Virus record (IMG/VR): IMGVR_UViG_3300030060_005257
Span: 1 to 21,383 of that record
Reading direction: 5' to 3' (one strand)
From: a virus
DNA: 21,383 nucleotides
Shown here: in pieces, positions 1 to 6,165 of the stretch
Position numbering within the stretch: position 1 is the stretch's first letter
Layout: every line of letters begins with the position of its first letter
Translations under genes and position numbers: made by a program
Notes under the pieces: generated by a model
Seen by the model: only the letters and a program-made list of their open reading frames with translations
What the model was told of the DNA's origin: nothing
The model's database searches: none

Positions 1-728
1 TAATTTATACCTGGTGTTTTTTTCATTTCTAGAACAGTTACATTATATAAATATTGATGACGCATGCCGCCACTCCATCCCTCTTGTACTAATTTTTGAA
101 CACAAGGAGGAAAGTGTTTCCAGTCTCTTTCGACCTCATAATCTTTAATTGTTAAATTATAAAATTTATGCGGATCTATAGCTTTAGATTTTACAATTTC
201 TATAAACTGACCTACTAATACGGGTGTACCATTATTATTGTAAGCAAATTCCATAGTTGCATTCATGTTAAAATACGGCATGTTAATTGTTTTATTACAA
301 GGAAATATTTCATTAGCTAAAAAATATTGCTCGTTAAATTCTTGTAGTTTAAGTTTTACCTTATCTATCTTTGCTGGTTTTTTAAAAAAAATAAATAAAT
401 GCAGGCCTCCCGATTTAGAGACAACAGGTATGAAGGGTAAATCAAAATTTGATATTATATCAATATATTTTTTCTTAGAATAATTTTTATAATCATTAGG
501 ATCAATATCTATGCAAGCCCAACAACACTCATCACCTAATTCAGGTCTAAGTCCTATTCTATATTTACCGTCTAAATGATCTTTCCAAACATTAGAACTA
601 ATGTTTTCATGCACGGTAATATATTTTGCCTGCTTCTTCCCATTAGATCCACTCTCCCCCGTAAGGGAGAGCTTCACATATGATTTAGGATAACATGCAA
701 ATAATTTTTGCAAGTCCTTATGAAACAT
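1..728 (-). CDS. DNA primase-polymerase (AEP superfamily), 3' end cut by window edge
   Basis: The gene reads leftward from ATG at 728-726 and stays open to base 1 (242 codons), so only the N-terminal part is present. The archaeo-eukaryotic primase signature is clear: a DID metal-binding pair at residues 74-76 within a hydrophobic strand, and SKSGGLH at 104-110, matching the AEP SxH nucleotide-binding motif. Near residues 207-224 a PPC...GWSGGMR stretch resembles the region after the catalytic core in phage primases. It probably makes primers, and possibly copies DNA, at the phage replication fork; a helicase or polymerase domain could lie beyond the edge. Its ATG overlaps the TAA of the upstream SSB-like gene (TAATG), which implies translational coupling. 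No strong ribosome binding site is visible. A GC-rich 7-bp hairpin lies at codons 20-26. Family assignment is firm; the overall domain architecture is unknown. Confidence 0.85.
   Translation of the reverse strand, partial: MFHKDLQKLFACYPKSYVKLSLTGESGSNGKKQAKYITVHENISSNVWKDHLDGKYRIGLRPELGDECCWACIDIDPNDYKNYSKKKYIDIISNFDLPFIPVVSKSGGLHLFIFFKKPAKIDKVKLKLQEFNEQYFLANEIFPCNKTINMPYFNMNATMEFAYNNNGTPVLVGQFIEIVKSKAIDPHKFYNLTIKDYEVERDWKHFPPCVQKLVQEGWSGGMRHQYLYNVTVLEMKKTPGIN
652..671. repeat. GC-rich inverted repeat inside the primase gene start
   Basis: The arms CTCTCCC (652-658) and GGGAGAG (665-671) pair perfectly around a 6-base loop. This is unusually GC-rich for this AT-rich sequence and falls about 20 codons into the primase reading frame. 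It could form an mRNA hairpin near the start, or be a chance product of the codons. No U-tract follows, so it is not an ordinary terminator. Confidence 0.45.
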
Positions 729-1495
729 TAGAAGGGTACTTCTTTTGTCTCTTTCGTATTAGGAGCTTCTTCTTCTGGCTTATAATACAAATTAAATTCT
801 TTAGCCATATGTGCAAAGTTTTTTGCTTTGACATATGAAGGAGCATCTTTTTTATCAGACTCTTCTAAAAACCTATCGAATCTAATTTGCCAACCCCAGT
901 ATTTGTAAGTGCCACTTTTTTGTCTGACTGTACTTAATCTGTATACACATTTATATCCAGGAGGTGTTTGACCATCTATCTGATTGCTTCTTAATTTCTG
1001 CAACCACTCAGTTGCTTTTTTCTTTTGTGTAGATTTCATAGTTATTAAACCCTCTTCAATCACTTGATATTTAGAGTCTAATATCATGACAAACCAATTA
1101 CCAGTATCTTCAACATAATTACCATTTGGTAATTCATCTTTGTTGCCGTTTCTAACGGTGCCGTCTGGTTTTTCTTGATGCACAGCTACAGGTCTATTGT
1201 TACCGTCCTCTAATGGAGCCCATTCGTTAAAACTTCTTTTGTAATAACAAGGCACTACTAAAATACCAGGTTCTCCCGCATAAGCTCTTTCGCTAGTTTG
1301 ATTAAATATACAACCTTCACTAACTGGTTTTCCATCTACAGTTTTTTCAACATCAGGCATACTGCTTGAATAAATTATCTTTATTAAAGGTAATTTAAAT
1401 TCATCAGACGAGGCTTGTTCAAACCCCATACCTGCATCTTTTTTCCAATCATTTACTGCTGGTAAATCATTCTTTTTTATTGCTACTTCACTCAT
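728..1495 (-). CDS. Putative ssDNA-binding / replication accessory protein
   Basis: This is a 255-residue protein between a coiled-coil protein and the primase. I do not recognise a named domain. The central part (about 35-215) is rich in aromatic and beta-type residues, with a PCYYKR stretch near 82-87 and WGWQIRFDRF near 199-208. The last 16 residues are rich in E and end in KEVPF. An acidic tail closing with Pro-Phe is the feature by which bacterial SSB and analogous phage ssDNA-binding proteins dock partners. With its place in the replication operon this suggests an SSB-like role, which is an inference. ATG at 1495 has AAAGGA about 8 bases upstream and overlaps the upstream stop by 8 nt (ATGAGTGA). 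Alternatives are a recombination mediator or annealing protein. Confidence 0.6.
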   Translation of the reverse strand: MSEVAIKKNDLPAVNDWKKDAGMGFEQASSDEFKLPLIKIIYSSSMPDVEKTVDGKPVSEGCIFNQTSERAYAGEPGILVVPCYYKRSFNEWAPLEDGNNRPVAVHQEKPDGTVRNGNKDELPNGNYVEDTGNWFVMILDSKYQVIEEGLITMKSTQKKKATEWLQKLRSNQIDGQTPPGYKCVYRLSTVRQKSGTYKYWGWQIRFDRFLEESDKKDAPSYVKAKNFAHMAKEFNLYYKPEEEAPNTKETKEVPF

Positions 1496-2072
1496 CGTTT
1501 TTTCCTTTCTTTATTATAGTTTCTGTTTTGTGATATACTTTAAATAACTCGTCATTAACAGGCTGACCACCTTCTTTTAACGAGTTAATATGCGATTGTA
1601 AAGATCGTGCATTAACTGTCTCATCTAATATTACAGGATATCCTTCGGCTTGTAATTTATCTTTCAAACCTAATGATTCACTATAGTCGCTTCTGTCAAA
1701 TGATATACTTAAAGTATTTTTAATTAAAGTTCCTGCATTATTCTTTTCCAACCAAGCTATTCCTGCTGCTCTTCGTAAAGCTAACTCTTTACTTTTTTCA
1801 CAAGACTTTTTAGTTGGTAAGTAAGCTGTGTAGAAACTTCGAGTCGTCACTTTGTCACCATTGTTGGTAACAAATTCTTTTAAACCCAGCTCAGTCATCT
1901 TCTCTGGTATAGACACTTCAGATAATTGTCTTTGTTGTTCACTAAGGGTAGCTAAAGCTGATTTAAGATCCTCAATGGCCTTTTCGTTTTTGGTCATGTC
2001 AAGAATTAAATTTTTCAGCTGCCCTAATTTATTATCTTCTAAGTCAATCGTCATTTTTACTTCTTCATTCAT
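1488..2072 (-). CDS. Conserved phage replication-region protein with N-terminal coiled coil
   Basis: A 194-residue protein, first gene of the leftward replication operon. Residues about 10-60 look like a charged, heptad-like helix (LGQLKNLILDMTKNEKAIED and onward). The middle holds a run of positive residues, and the C-terminal part carries a SLQSHINSLKEGGQPVNDELF-type segment similar to what I recall from phage proteins encoded next to SSB-like genes. The function is not established; an oligomeric DNA-binding or replication accessory role fits the neighbours. AAGGAG lies about 8 bases before the ATG at 2072, and a good promoter lies just upstream. Its stop overlaps the start of the SSB-like gene by 8 nt, so the pair is probably translationally coupled. 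Confidence 0.7.
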   Translation of the reverse strand: MNEEVKMTIDLEDNKLGQLKNLILDMTKNEKAIEDLKSALATLSEQQRQLSEVSIPEKMTELGLKEFVTNNGDKVTTRSFYTAYLPTKKSCEKSKELALRRAAGIAWLEKNNAGTLIKNTLSISFDRSDYSESLGLKDKLQAEGYPVILDETVNARSLQSHINSLKEGGQPVNDELFKVYHKTETIIKKGKNDE

Positions 2073-2096
2073 GTTTATCTCCTTCGTTATTTTTGT

Positions 2097-2125
2097 ACCA
2101 TAATAATTTATACTTGCAATGTCAA
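2097..2125 (-). promoter_or_regulatory. Sigma70-like promoter for the leftward replication operon
   Basis: On the minus strand there is a perfect -35 TTGACA (2125-2120), a 17-base spacer and TATGGT (2102-2097, 4/6 match to TATAAT). Predicted transcription starts near 2090, giving a short leader of about 18 bases that contains the AAGGAG site before the ATG at 2072. It is the only perfect TTGACA among the promoters I propose in this window. Confidence 0.65.
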
Positions 2126-2134
2126 CATAAAAAT

Positions 2135-2164
2135 CCTACAATATCATAAAAAAGCCAATATAAT
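2135..2164 (+). promoter_or_regulatory. Probable leaderless promoter of the helicase gene
   Basis: A perfect -10 TATAAT (2159-2164) ends 6 bases before the ATG at 2171. The expected start point therefore falls on or next to the start codon. The -35 is weak (CCTACA, 2135-2140, 18-base spacer). No Shine-Dalgarno sequence is present between -10 and ATG, and the encoded N-terminus needs this ATG, so a leaderless mRNA is the simplest reading. Confidence 0.5.
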
Positions 2165-2170
2165 CTATAT

Positions 2171-3571
2171 ATGACATTTAAATATAAAACAAAACCTTTA
2201 GAACATCAAAGACAAGCCTTAATAAAAGGAGCTACAGAAAAATATTTTTTCTTATCTATGGGTATGGGTACAGGTAAAACTAAAGTAGCGATAGATAATG
2301 CTGTCTATTTATGGTTAGAAGATAAGATTAATGTTGTTTTTGTTATAGCTCCTAATAGTGTTACTCACAATTGGGAACATGAAATAAATATACATAGTTC
2401 TGGAAGAAATAAAATTTACATTTATAAAAGAGATGATTTCTCTTTTGATGAGAACTTAATAAATTGGTACATTATGAATGTAGAGGCTTTGTCTCATCAG
2501 TCGGGTATTTCAGTTGCAAAAAAAATAGTAACAGCACACCAGGAAAAGATGTTTATGTGTGTTGACGAAAGCACAACTATTAAAAACCATAAAGCAAAAA
2601 GAACAAAAAATATAATTAAATTATCTGAAAATGTTGAATGGAAAAGAGCTATGACTGGATCCCCTGCAACAAAAAGTCCTTTAGATTTATATACACAATG
2701 TGAATTTTTAAAAAAAGGTTTATTAGGTTTTTCTAGTTATTATTCTTTTAGAGCTAGATATGCAAAACTTAGAGCTTTAACAAGAGATGGTTTTAGACAA
2801 ACTATGATTCCTTACGATTATCAAAATGTAAATGAGCTAGCCAGTAAATTAGATAAATTTTCTTACAGAGCTATAAAAGAAAAATGTTTAGACCTACCAC
2901 CTAAAATACATGTTAAAAGATTTGTTCAATTATCAAAACAACAAATGGTTATTTACAACAGTTTAAAAAAATATGCTAGAGCAGTTTTTCAAAATAAAGA
3001 ATCATCTTACACAAATAAATTAACAGAAATTTTAAGACTACATCAGGTGACTTGTGGTTTTTTTAAATCAGATAAAGGTGTTATAGAAGATATAGAAAAT
3101 AATAAAACGAAAGAATTATTATCTGTGATTGATGAAATACAAGGTAAAGTAATTATTTGGGCAAACTATATTCATAATATAGAATTTATAATTAAGTTGT
3201 TAAAACAAAAGTTTCCTTACGATAAAACAGTAGCTATATATGGTGCGGTAAGTGTTGAGGATAGAGATGCTGCGGTGCAAAGTTTTCAAACAGATAAACA
3301 CACCAGGTTCTTTGTGGGTAATCCATCCACCGGTGGTTATGGTTTAAACCTTACAGAAGCAGAGACCGTAATATATTATAGCAACTCATATGATTTAACA
3401 CATAGAGAACAATCAGAGGACAGAGCTCACAGAAAAGGACAAACAAAAAGTGTGACTTATGTAGATATAGTTTGTAAAGGCACTATAGACGAATTTATTT
3501 TAAATGCTTTGAATAAAAAAAAGAATATGTCTGCTCAAGTTTTAGGAGAAGAAGTTCTTAAATTTTTATAG
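2171..3571 (+). CDS. SNF2-family (SF2) DNA helicase/translocase
   Basis: A 466-residue ATPase, the only complete plus-strand gene here. Helicase motifs appear in order: Q-motif-like region LEHQRQA (10-16), Walker A GMGTGKT (31-37), motif II DEST (132-135), motif III TGSP (162-165), and motif VI QSEDRAHRKGQ (414-424) after the YGLNLTEA motif V region. This is the compact two-RecA-lobe form of SNF2 proteins seen in many phages, with no extra chromatin-type domains. It likely moves along or remodels duplex DNA during phage replication or recombination, near the primase, SSB-like protein and nuclease. The start at 2171 is fixed because the conserved N-terminus begins at once; no ribosome binding site precedes it. 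Its last 37 bases overlap the convergent nuclease gene, with no terminator between them. Confidence 0.92.
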   Translation: MTFKYKTKPLEHQRQALIKGATEKYFFLSMGMGTGKTKVAIDNAVYLWLEDKINVVFVIAPNSVTHNWEHEINIHSSGRNKIYIYKRDDFSFDENLINWYIMNVEALSHQSGISVAKKIVTAHQEKMFMCVDESTTIKNHKAKRTKNIIKLSENVEWKRAMTGSPATKSPLDLYTQCEFLKKGLLGFSSYYSFRARYAKLRALTRDGFRQTMIPYDYQNVNELASKLDKFSYRAIKEKCLDLPPKIHVKRFVQLSKQQMVIYNSLKKYARAVFQNKESSYTNKLTEILRLHQVTCGFFKSDKGVIEDIENNKTKELLSVIDEIQGKVIIWANYIHNIEFIIKLLKQKFPYDKTVAIYGAVSVEDRDAAVQSFQTDKHTRFFVGNPSTGGYGLNLTEAETVIYYSNSYDLTHREQSEDRAHRKGQTKSVTYVDIVCKGTIDEFILNALNKKKNMSAQVLGEEVLKFL

Positions 3572-4299
3572 TATTTGTAAGCTCTTTCCATCCATTTATT
3601 TTCATACTCTAATAATTTGTCATAATCCATGACAAAACTTTGGTATTGAAAATTTTTAGTGCATATACATATTAATCCTTGCTCTATCTCTCCATAGTAA
3701 GCTTTATGAGCTATAGAGTATGCCGCTATTTGATAATAATAATCTTCTATCCACTCTTCTCTTTTTAATTTATTTGCTTGTTTGAAGTCTATGATTGTGG
3801 GTTTATTATCATACAAGCCCACTAAATCTGTCATACCAGCCCACGCCATTTTTTTTGGATTAGGATATAAAGATGGACAAAAATCATTATACATTAAATT
3901 AATTTCACTTCCCCAAACTTCTTTTAACTTTCCTAAATGATCTACTATTTTATGAGCCATTAATCTTGATGTATTACCTTGAATAGTAGTATTTAAATAA
4001 GGTAATCCTTGACAGTATTTTTCTAAAACTAAATGCATTTCAGTTCCTCTTCTGGCTGCATCTATCGTGATTCTTGTAGCTTCTGCCTGACCAACTCTTT
4101 TTTTCCAATTGCACAAGGCTCTTCTTTTTTCTTCACTTTGTGTAGCAGATAGAATGGTGGTTACAGAAGGTATTTTTTCTCCTTCTACATTGTATGTTCT
4201 AATTTTTTCATCGTTTCTAGAATATGATTTGTATTTGTATTTAGAAACGATTTTAAAATCTGTTATGGTAAAGCTATTTTTTTTTCTTATTATCTGCAT
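3535..4299 (-). CDS. RecB/Cas4-like PD-(D/E)XK exonuclease
   Basis: The nuclease core is recognisable. Numbered from the ATG at 4299 (254 residues), it has RGTEMH with a conserved His at 89, GMTD with Asp 158, IDFKQA with Asp 171 and Lys 173, and the helix QIAAY with Gln 190 and Tyr 194. This is the H...D...DxK...QxxxY order of RecB-type nucleases, and the early IPSVTTILS motif is typical of phage members. It probably processes DNA ends during recombination or degrades host DNA. The frame is open to an ATG at 4362, but that extra stretch is merely the other frame of the upstream gene, so I prefer 4299, a 26-nt overlap. No clear ribosome binding site supports either start. It is the last gene of the leftward virion operon and overlaps the facing helicase gene at its 3' end. 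Confidence 0.88.
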   Translation of the reverse strand: MQIIRKKNSFTITDFKIVSKYKYKSYSRNDEKIRTYNVEGEKIPSVTTILSATQSEEKRRALCNWKKRVGQAEATRITIDAARRGTEMHLVLEKYCQGLPYLNTTIQGNTSRLMAHKIVDHLGKLKEVWGSEINLMYNDFCPSLYPNPKKMAWAGMTDLVGLYDNKPTIIDFKQANKLKREEWIEDYYYQIAAYSIAHKAYYGEIEQGLICICTKNFQYQSFVMDYDKLLEYENKWMERAYKYYKNLRTSSPKT

Positions 4300-4966
4300 A
4301 CAAGTTATTAAAAGTATATTCAGGATCCATATAACTTTCATCTTCTTCCGCAGAAAATTCATATTGACTTGGTATAAAGTTAGGAGCTCCGGAACCCGTT
4401 ACCCATAAAGCTGGATTAGTAACTCTTACTCTATTGTTTGGTTGGGCTACTACCTGTCCTTTAAAGTCACCACTTGTAATAGCTAGCACATGACTTTGTT
4501 TATGTTGAGCAACATCATCTCCAAGACTTGTCATTTCATCTCCGTTTGTGTAGTCGATTGTAAAGTAATATTTAGCATTATAAAATTGTCCATCTATTTT
4601 AGTTATCCAAGGAGAGCTACTTGTTCTATCATATCTAACTATACTAAAATGTCTGCTAGAGCAATCCCAAGGTTGAATAAAATGATTTGGACATCTTGGA
4701 GGATACTCGTCTAACATTTCATCAGCTACTAAAGATTGAATTGGCATTCTCGCCCACATAGCTCCACCGTGTGGTCCATTAACTCTGTTGTCTTCATCTT
4801 CACAACCCGTAAAAACAATTTGAAAAGATAAAGAACGATCAGGTATTGCTGTAACTGCTATGGCGAGCCCGTGTATAAACTCGCCATGAAAATCTCTGTG
4901 GTTATGGGTAAATTCTTTTCTAACCCAAACTTTAAAATATGGAATGTTGCTAGTAAGATATGCCAT
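4274..4966 (-). CDS. Conserved marine-phage protein of unknown function
   Basis: A 230-residue protein beginning MAYLTSNIPYFKVWVRKEF. I recall this start as recurrent in marine podophage genomes, but know no proven function. Visible features are an H/N/R-rich N-terminal third, a WDCSSRHFSIVRYD segment near 100-113, a YYFTIDYTNG stretch near 129-138, a QPNNRVRV motif near 175-182, and a very acidic tail (EEDESYMD) followed by terminal lysines. It is soluble, with no signal or membrane segment. Its position after the virion genes suggests a structural or assembly role, which is an inference. The start codon lies inside a perfect 25-bp palindrome and just 5 bases after a -10 element, with no ribosome binding site. 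A run of nine A ends the gene. Confidence 0.75.
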   Translation of the reverse strand: MAYLTSNIPYFKVWVRKEFTHNHRDFHGEFIHGLAIAVTAIPDRSLSFQIVFTGCEDEDNRVNGPHGGAMWARMPIQSLVADEMLDEYPPRCPNHFIQPWDCSSRHFSIVRYDRTSSSPWITKIDGQFYNAKYYFTIDYTNGDEMTSLGDDVAQHKQSHVLAITSGDFKGQVVAQPNNRVRVTNPALWVTGSGAPNFIPSQYEFSAEEDESYMDPEYTFNNLYADNKKKK

Positions 4967-4975
4967 ATCTTACTA
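4951..4975. promoter_or_regulatory. Perfect 25-bp palindrome over start codon and -10 edge
   Basis: The arms TAGTAAGATATG (4951-4962) and CATATCTTACTA (4964-4975) are exact reverse complements around one central base. The palindrome covers the downstream edge of the -10 element, the expected transcription start, the ATG (4966-4964) and the next codons of the 230-residue gene. As DNA it resembles an operator for a dimeric repressor. As RNA it could fold into a 10-bp stem with a 5-base loop holding the start codon. Confidence 0.7.
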
Positions 4976-5000
4976 TATATACAGGATTTTAATTTAGCAA
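4972..5000 (-). promoter_or_regulatory. Probable promoter of the 230-aa gene, possibly leaderless
   Basis: The minus strand has TTGCTA (5000-4995, 4/6 match to -35), a 17-base spacer and TATAGT (4977-4972, 5/6 match to -10). Only five bases separate the -10 from the ATG at 4966. The predicted transcript would begin at or within the start codon, as in the helicase gene. Confidence 0.5.
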
Positions 5001-5001
5001 G

Positions 5002-5268
5002 TTATTTTTTAGTAAGCTTGTATCCCATTCCACCAGCTGCTCTTTTAAGCATACTTAACATTTCTCTTTTGTTAGTGCCGCCTTTACTATAGCCTTTGGT
5101 AGCCATGTTACCGCCTTTAGCTCTCATCATTTTTTTAGTGCCACCTTTAGACATCCTCATCATTTTAGTGCCGCCTTTGGACATTCTCATCTTAGTGCCG
5201 CCCTTTGACATTCTCATCATCTTTGTGCCACCTTTTGCCATTCTTTTCATGCCTTTAGTTTTTCTCAT
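5002..5268 (-). CDS. Lys/Met/Gly-rich tandem-repeat basic protein
   Basis: An 88-residue protein made mostly of 9-11-residue repeats of the form MRMSKGGTK; six KGG cores occur, at about residues 12, 22, 31, 41, 51 and 62. I count 20 Lys, 8 Arg and 17 Met, one Glu, no Asp and no Cys. The repeats end near residue 66 and a less repetitive tail (LSMLKRAAGG) follows. Such a chain is probably disordered and could bind DNA, RNA or an acidic protein, perhaps as a virion or condensation factor; this is an inference. It has a strong AAGGAG site before the ATG at 5268 and its own promoter within the preceding gene's end, so it may be made in quantity. I recall similar KGG-repeat proteins from marine phages without assigned function. 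Confidence 0.8.
   Translation of the reverse strand: MRKTKGMKRMAKGGTKMMRMSKGGTKMRMSKGGTKMMRMSKGGTKKMMRAKGGNMATKGYSKGGTNKREMLSMLKRAAGGMGYKLTKK
5104..5244 (-). repeat. Tandem repeats of about 27-33 bp encoding MRMSKGGTK units
   Basis: The coding DNA repeats a segment reading AAAGGCGGCACTAAAATG or close variants (the plus strand shows cattttagtgccgcctttgg). Unit lengths vary between 27, 30 and 33 bases, always in frame. The repeat is visible at both DNA and protein level, which suggests expansion by slippage or unequal recombination. Confidence 0.8.
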
Positions 5269-5294
5269 AAGAAACTCCTTGTGTTAACTTTATT

Positions 5295-5323
5295 ATTATA
5301 CTATTTTTCTGCATCATCCACAA
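5295..5323 (-). promoter_or_regulatory. Probable promoter of the repeat-protein gene
   Basis: On the minus strand TTGTGG (5323-5318) and a perfect TATAAT (5300-5295) are separated by 17 bases. The -10 region reads AGTATAATA, the same as at the divergent promoter near 21122. The start point would be near 5288, giving a leader of about 20 bases with AAGGAG before the ATG at 5268. The -35 overlaps the end of the upstream membrane-protein gene. Confidence 0.55.
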
Positions 5324-5942
5324 TCCAGTTATCACGCATTTTTTTGTAATCTAAATATAATTCTGTGTCTGCATAACCACGACCTTCATTCATGCATATC
5401 ATAAAATATTTAGGTTCATATAACATACAACTTTCGTGATCTCCTTCAATTATTGAATGAGCCAATACTATTTTTACTGTGATACCAATAGCTAATGCAA
5501 TAAAACCAACCACAGCTAAAACAATAAATCCCATTCTTATCATATCGTACATTTCTTTTTGTTGTTTTAACTTTTTAGCTTTTGCTTCTTTGATTGCTTG
5601 TTTCTTAGCGTCTATTCTTTTTTTTCTCTCAGCAAGAATGAATTTCCAGGTTCCATGACCAAAGCGGTGGTCGATCAACTGAGATAGGTCATAGAGGGCC
5701 TCCTTGGCTAAACGAGCGTCAATAACCTCTTGTGCAACATTTTCAACAGCAAAAGGATCTGCACCTGCTTTTTCTCTAGCTTTAAGTGCCTGTTGTTCTC
5801 CTACCATTGCTTTATCTATATGACCTAATAGTTGTCCTATATCTTGTGCTGTGGATATATTGGTTTTTATGAAGTCAACACTTTGTTTAACTAATTTAAA
5901 TCCCGTGACGACTGCTGCTCCAGCTGTAAAAGGATCAACCAT
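5301..5942 (-). CDS. Membrane-anchored phage protein with basic helix
   Basis: A 213-residue protein starting MVDPFTAGAAVVTGFKLVKQ, an opening I recall from marine phage tail-region proteins. An alpha-helical N-terminal part (1-95) is followed by a highly charged Lys/Arg helix (about 105-130), one hydrophobic segment at about 137-160 (IVLAVVGFIALAIGITV) and a C-terminal part with three Cys and a DYKKMRDNW motif. This topology suggests a protein tethered to the host inner membrane, perhaps acting in DNA entry, lysis or assembly; the role is not known. The ATG at 5942 overlaps the upstream stop by 8 nt (ATGGTTGA). A TTG at 5954 would add four residues, but family-like spacing favours the ATG. 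Confidence 0.75.
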   Translation of the reverse strand: MVDPFTAGAAVVTGFKLVKQSVDFIKTNISTAQDIGQLLGHIDKAMVGEQQALKAREKAGADPFAVENVAQEVIDARLAKEALYDLSQLIDHRFGHGTWKFILAERKKRIDAKKQAIKEAKAKKLKQQKEMYDMIRMGFIVLAVVGFIALAIGITVKIVLAHSIIEGDHESCMLYEPKYFMICMNEGRGYADTELYLDYKKMRDNWIVDDAEK

Positions 5943-6165
5943 TGTTTTTCTCAATAAACCTATCTAGTTTTTCTTCTAGTCTACGAAGCTGTTCTAGAAT
6001 CTGAGAAGTCTGTGACTGTGCATCGTCACGAGGCAGGTACTCTTCCCTGGTTTTATTGAGTAATATTTGTAATCTTTTTACTTCAGCAAACATTTTGCTA
6101 AAGGCCCAGCCAAAAGCAGAGGCAAGTATAGTAAGCAAGATATTCCAAAACATCATTTCATCCAT
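5935..6165 (-). CDS. Small single-TM coiled-coil protein (holin- or spanin-like)
   Basis: A 76-residue protein. Residues about 5-24 form a hydrophobic segment (FWNILLTILASAFGWAF), followed by a long charged helix with heptad-like leucines (KRLQILLNKTREEYL, then ILEQLRRLEEKLDRFIE). Size and topology fit small phage membrane proteins such as holins or inner-membrane spanins, but no lysis enzyme lies beside it, so the assignment is tentative. The ATG shares a base with the TAA of the 1081-residue gene (TAATG), and the end overlaps the next membrane-protein gene by 8 nt. The two small membrane proteins may therefore work together. Confidence 0.7.
   Translation of the reverse strand: MDEMMFWNILLTILASAFGWAFSKMFAEVKRLQILLNKTREEYLPRDDAQSQTSQILEQLRRLEEKLDRFIEKNNG

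Noticed and set aside
3329-3338. Ten-base palindrome CCACCGGTGG in the helicase gene
   Set aside because: It is short, inside coding sequence and expected by chance from the local codons.
4300-4362. N-terminal extension of the nuclease up to an ATG at 4362
   Set aside because: The added hydrophobic stretch is the second frame of the end of the 230-residue gene, and the conserved nuclease part begins later.
5071-5250. Possible CRISPR-like array
   Set aside because: The repeats are contiguous, in frame and protein-coding, without unique spacers.
5935-6165. Firm holin call for the 76-residue protein
   Set aside because: Topology fits, but no endolysin or other lysis gene is adjacent, so only a tentative membrane-protein call is made.
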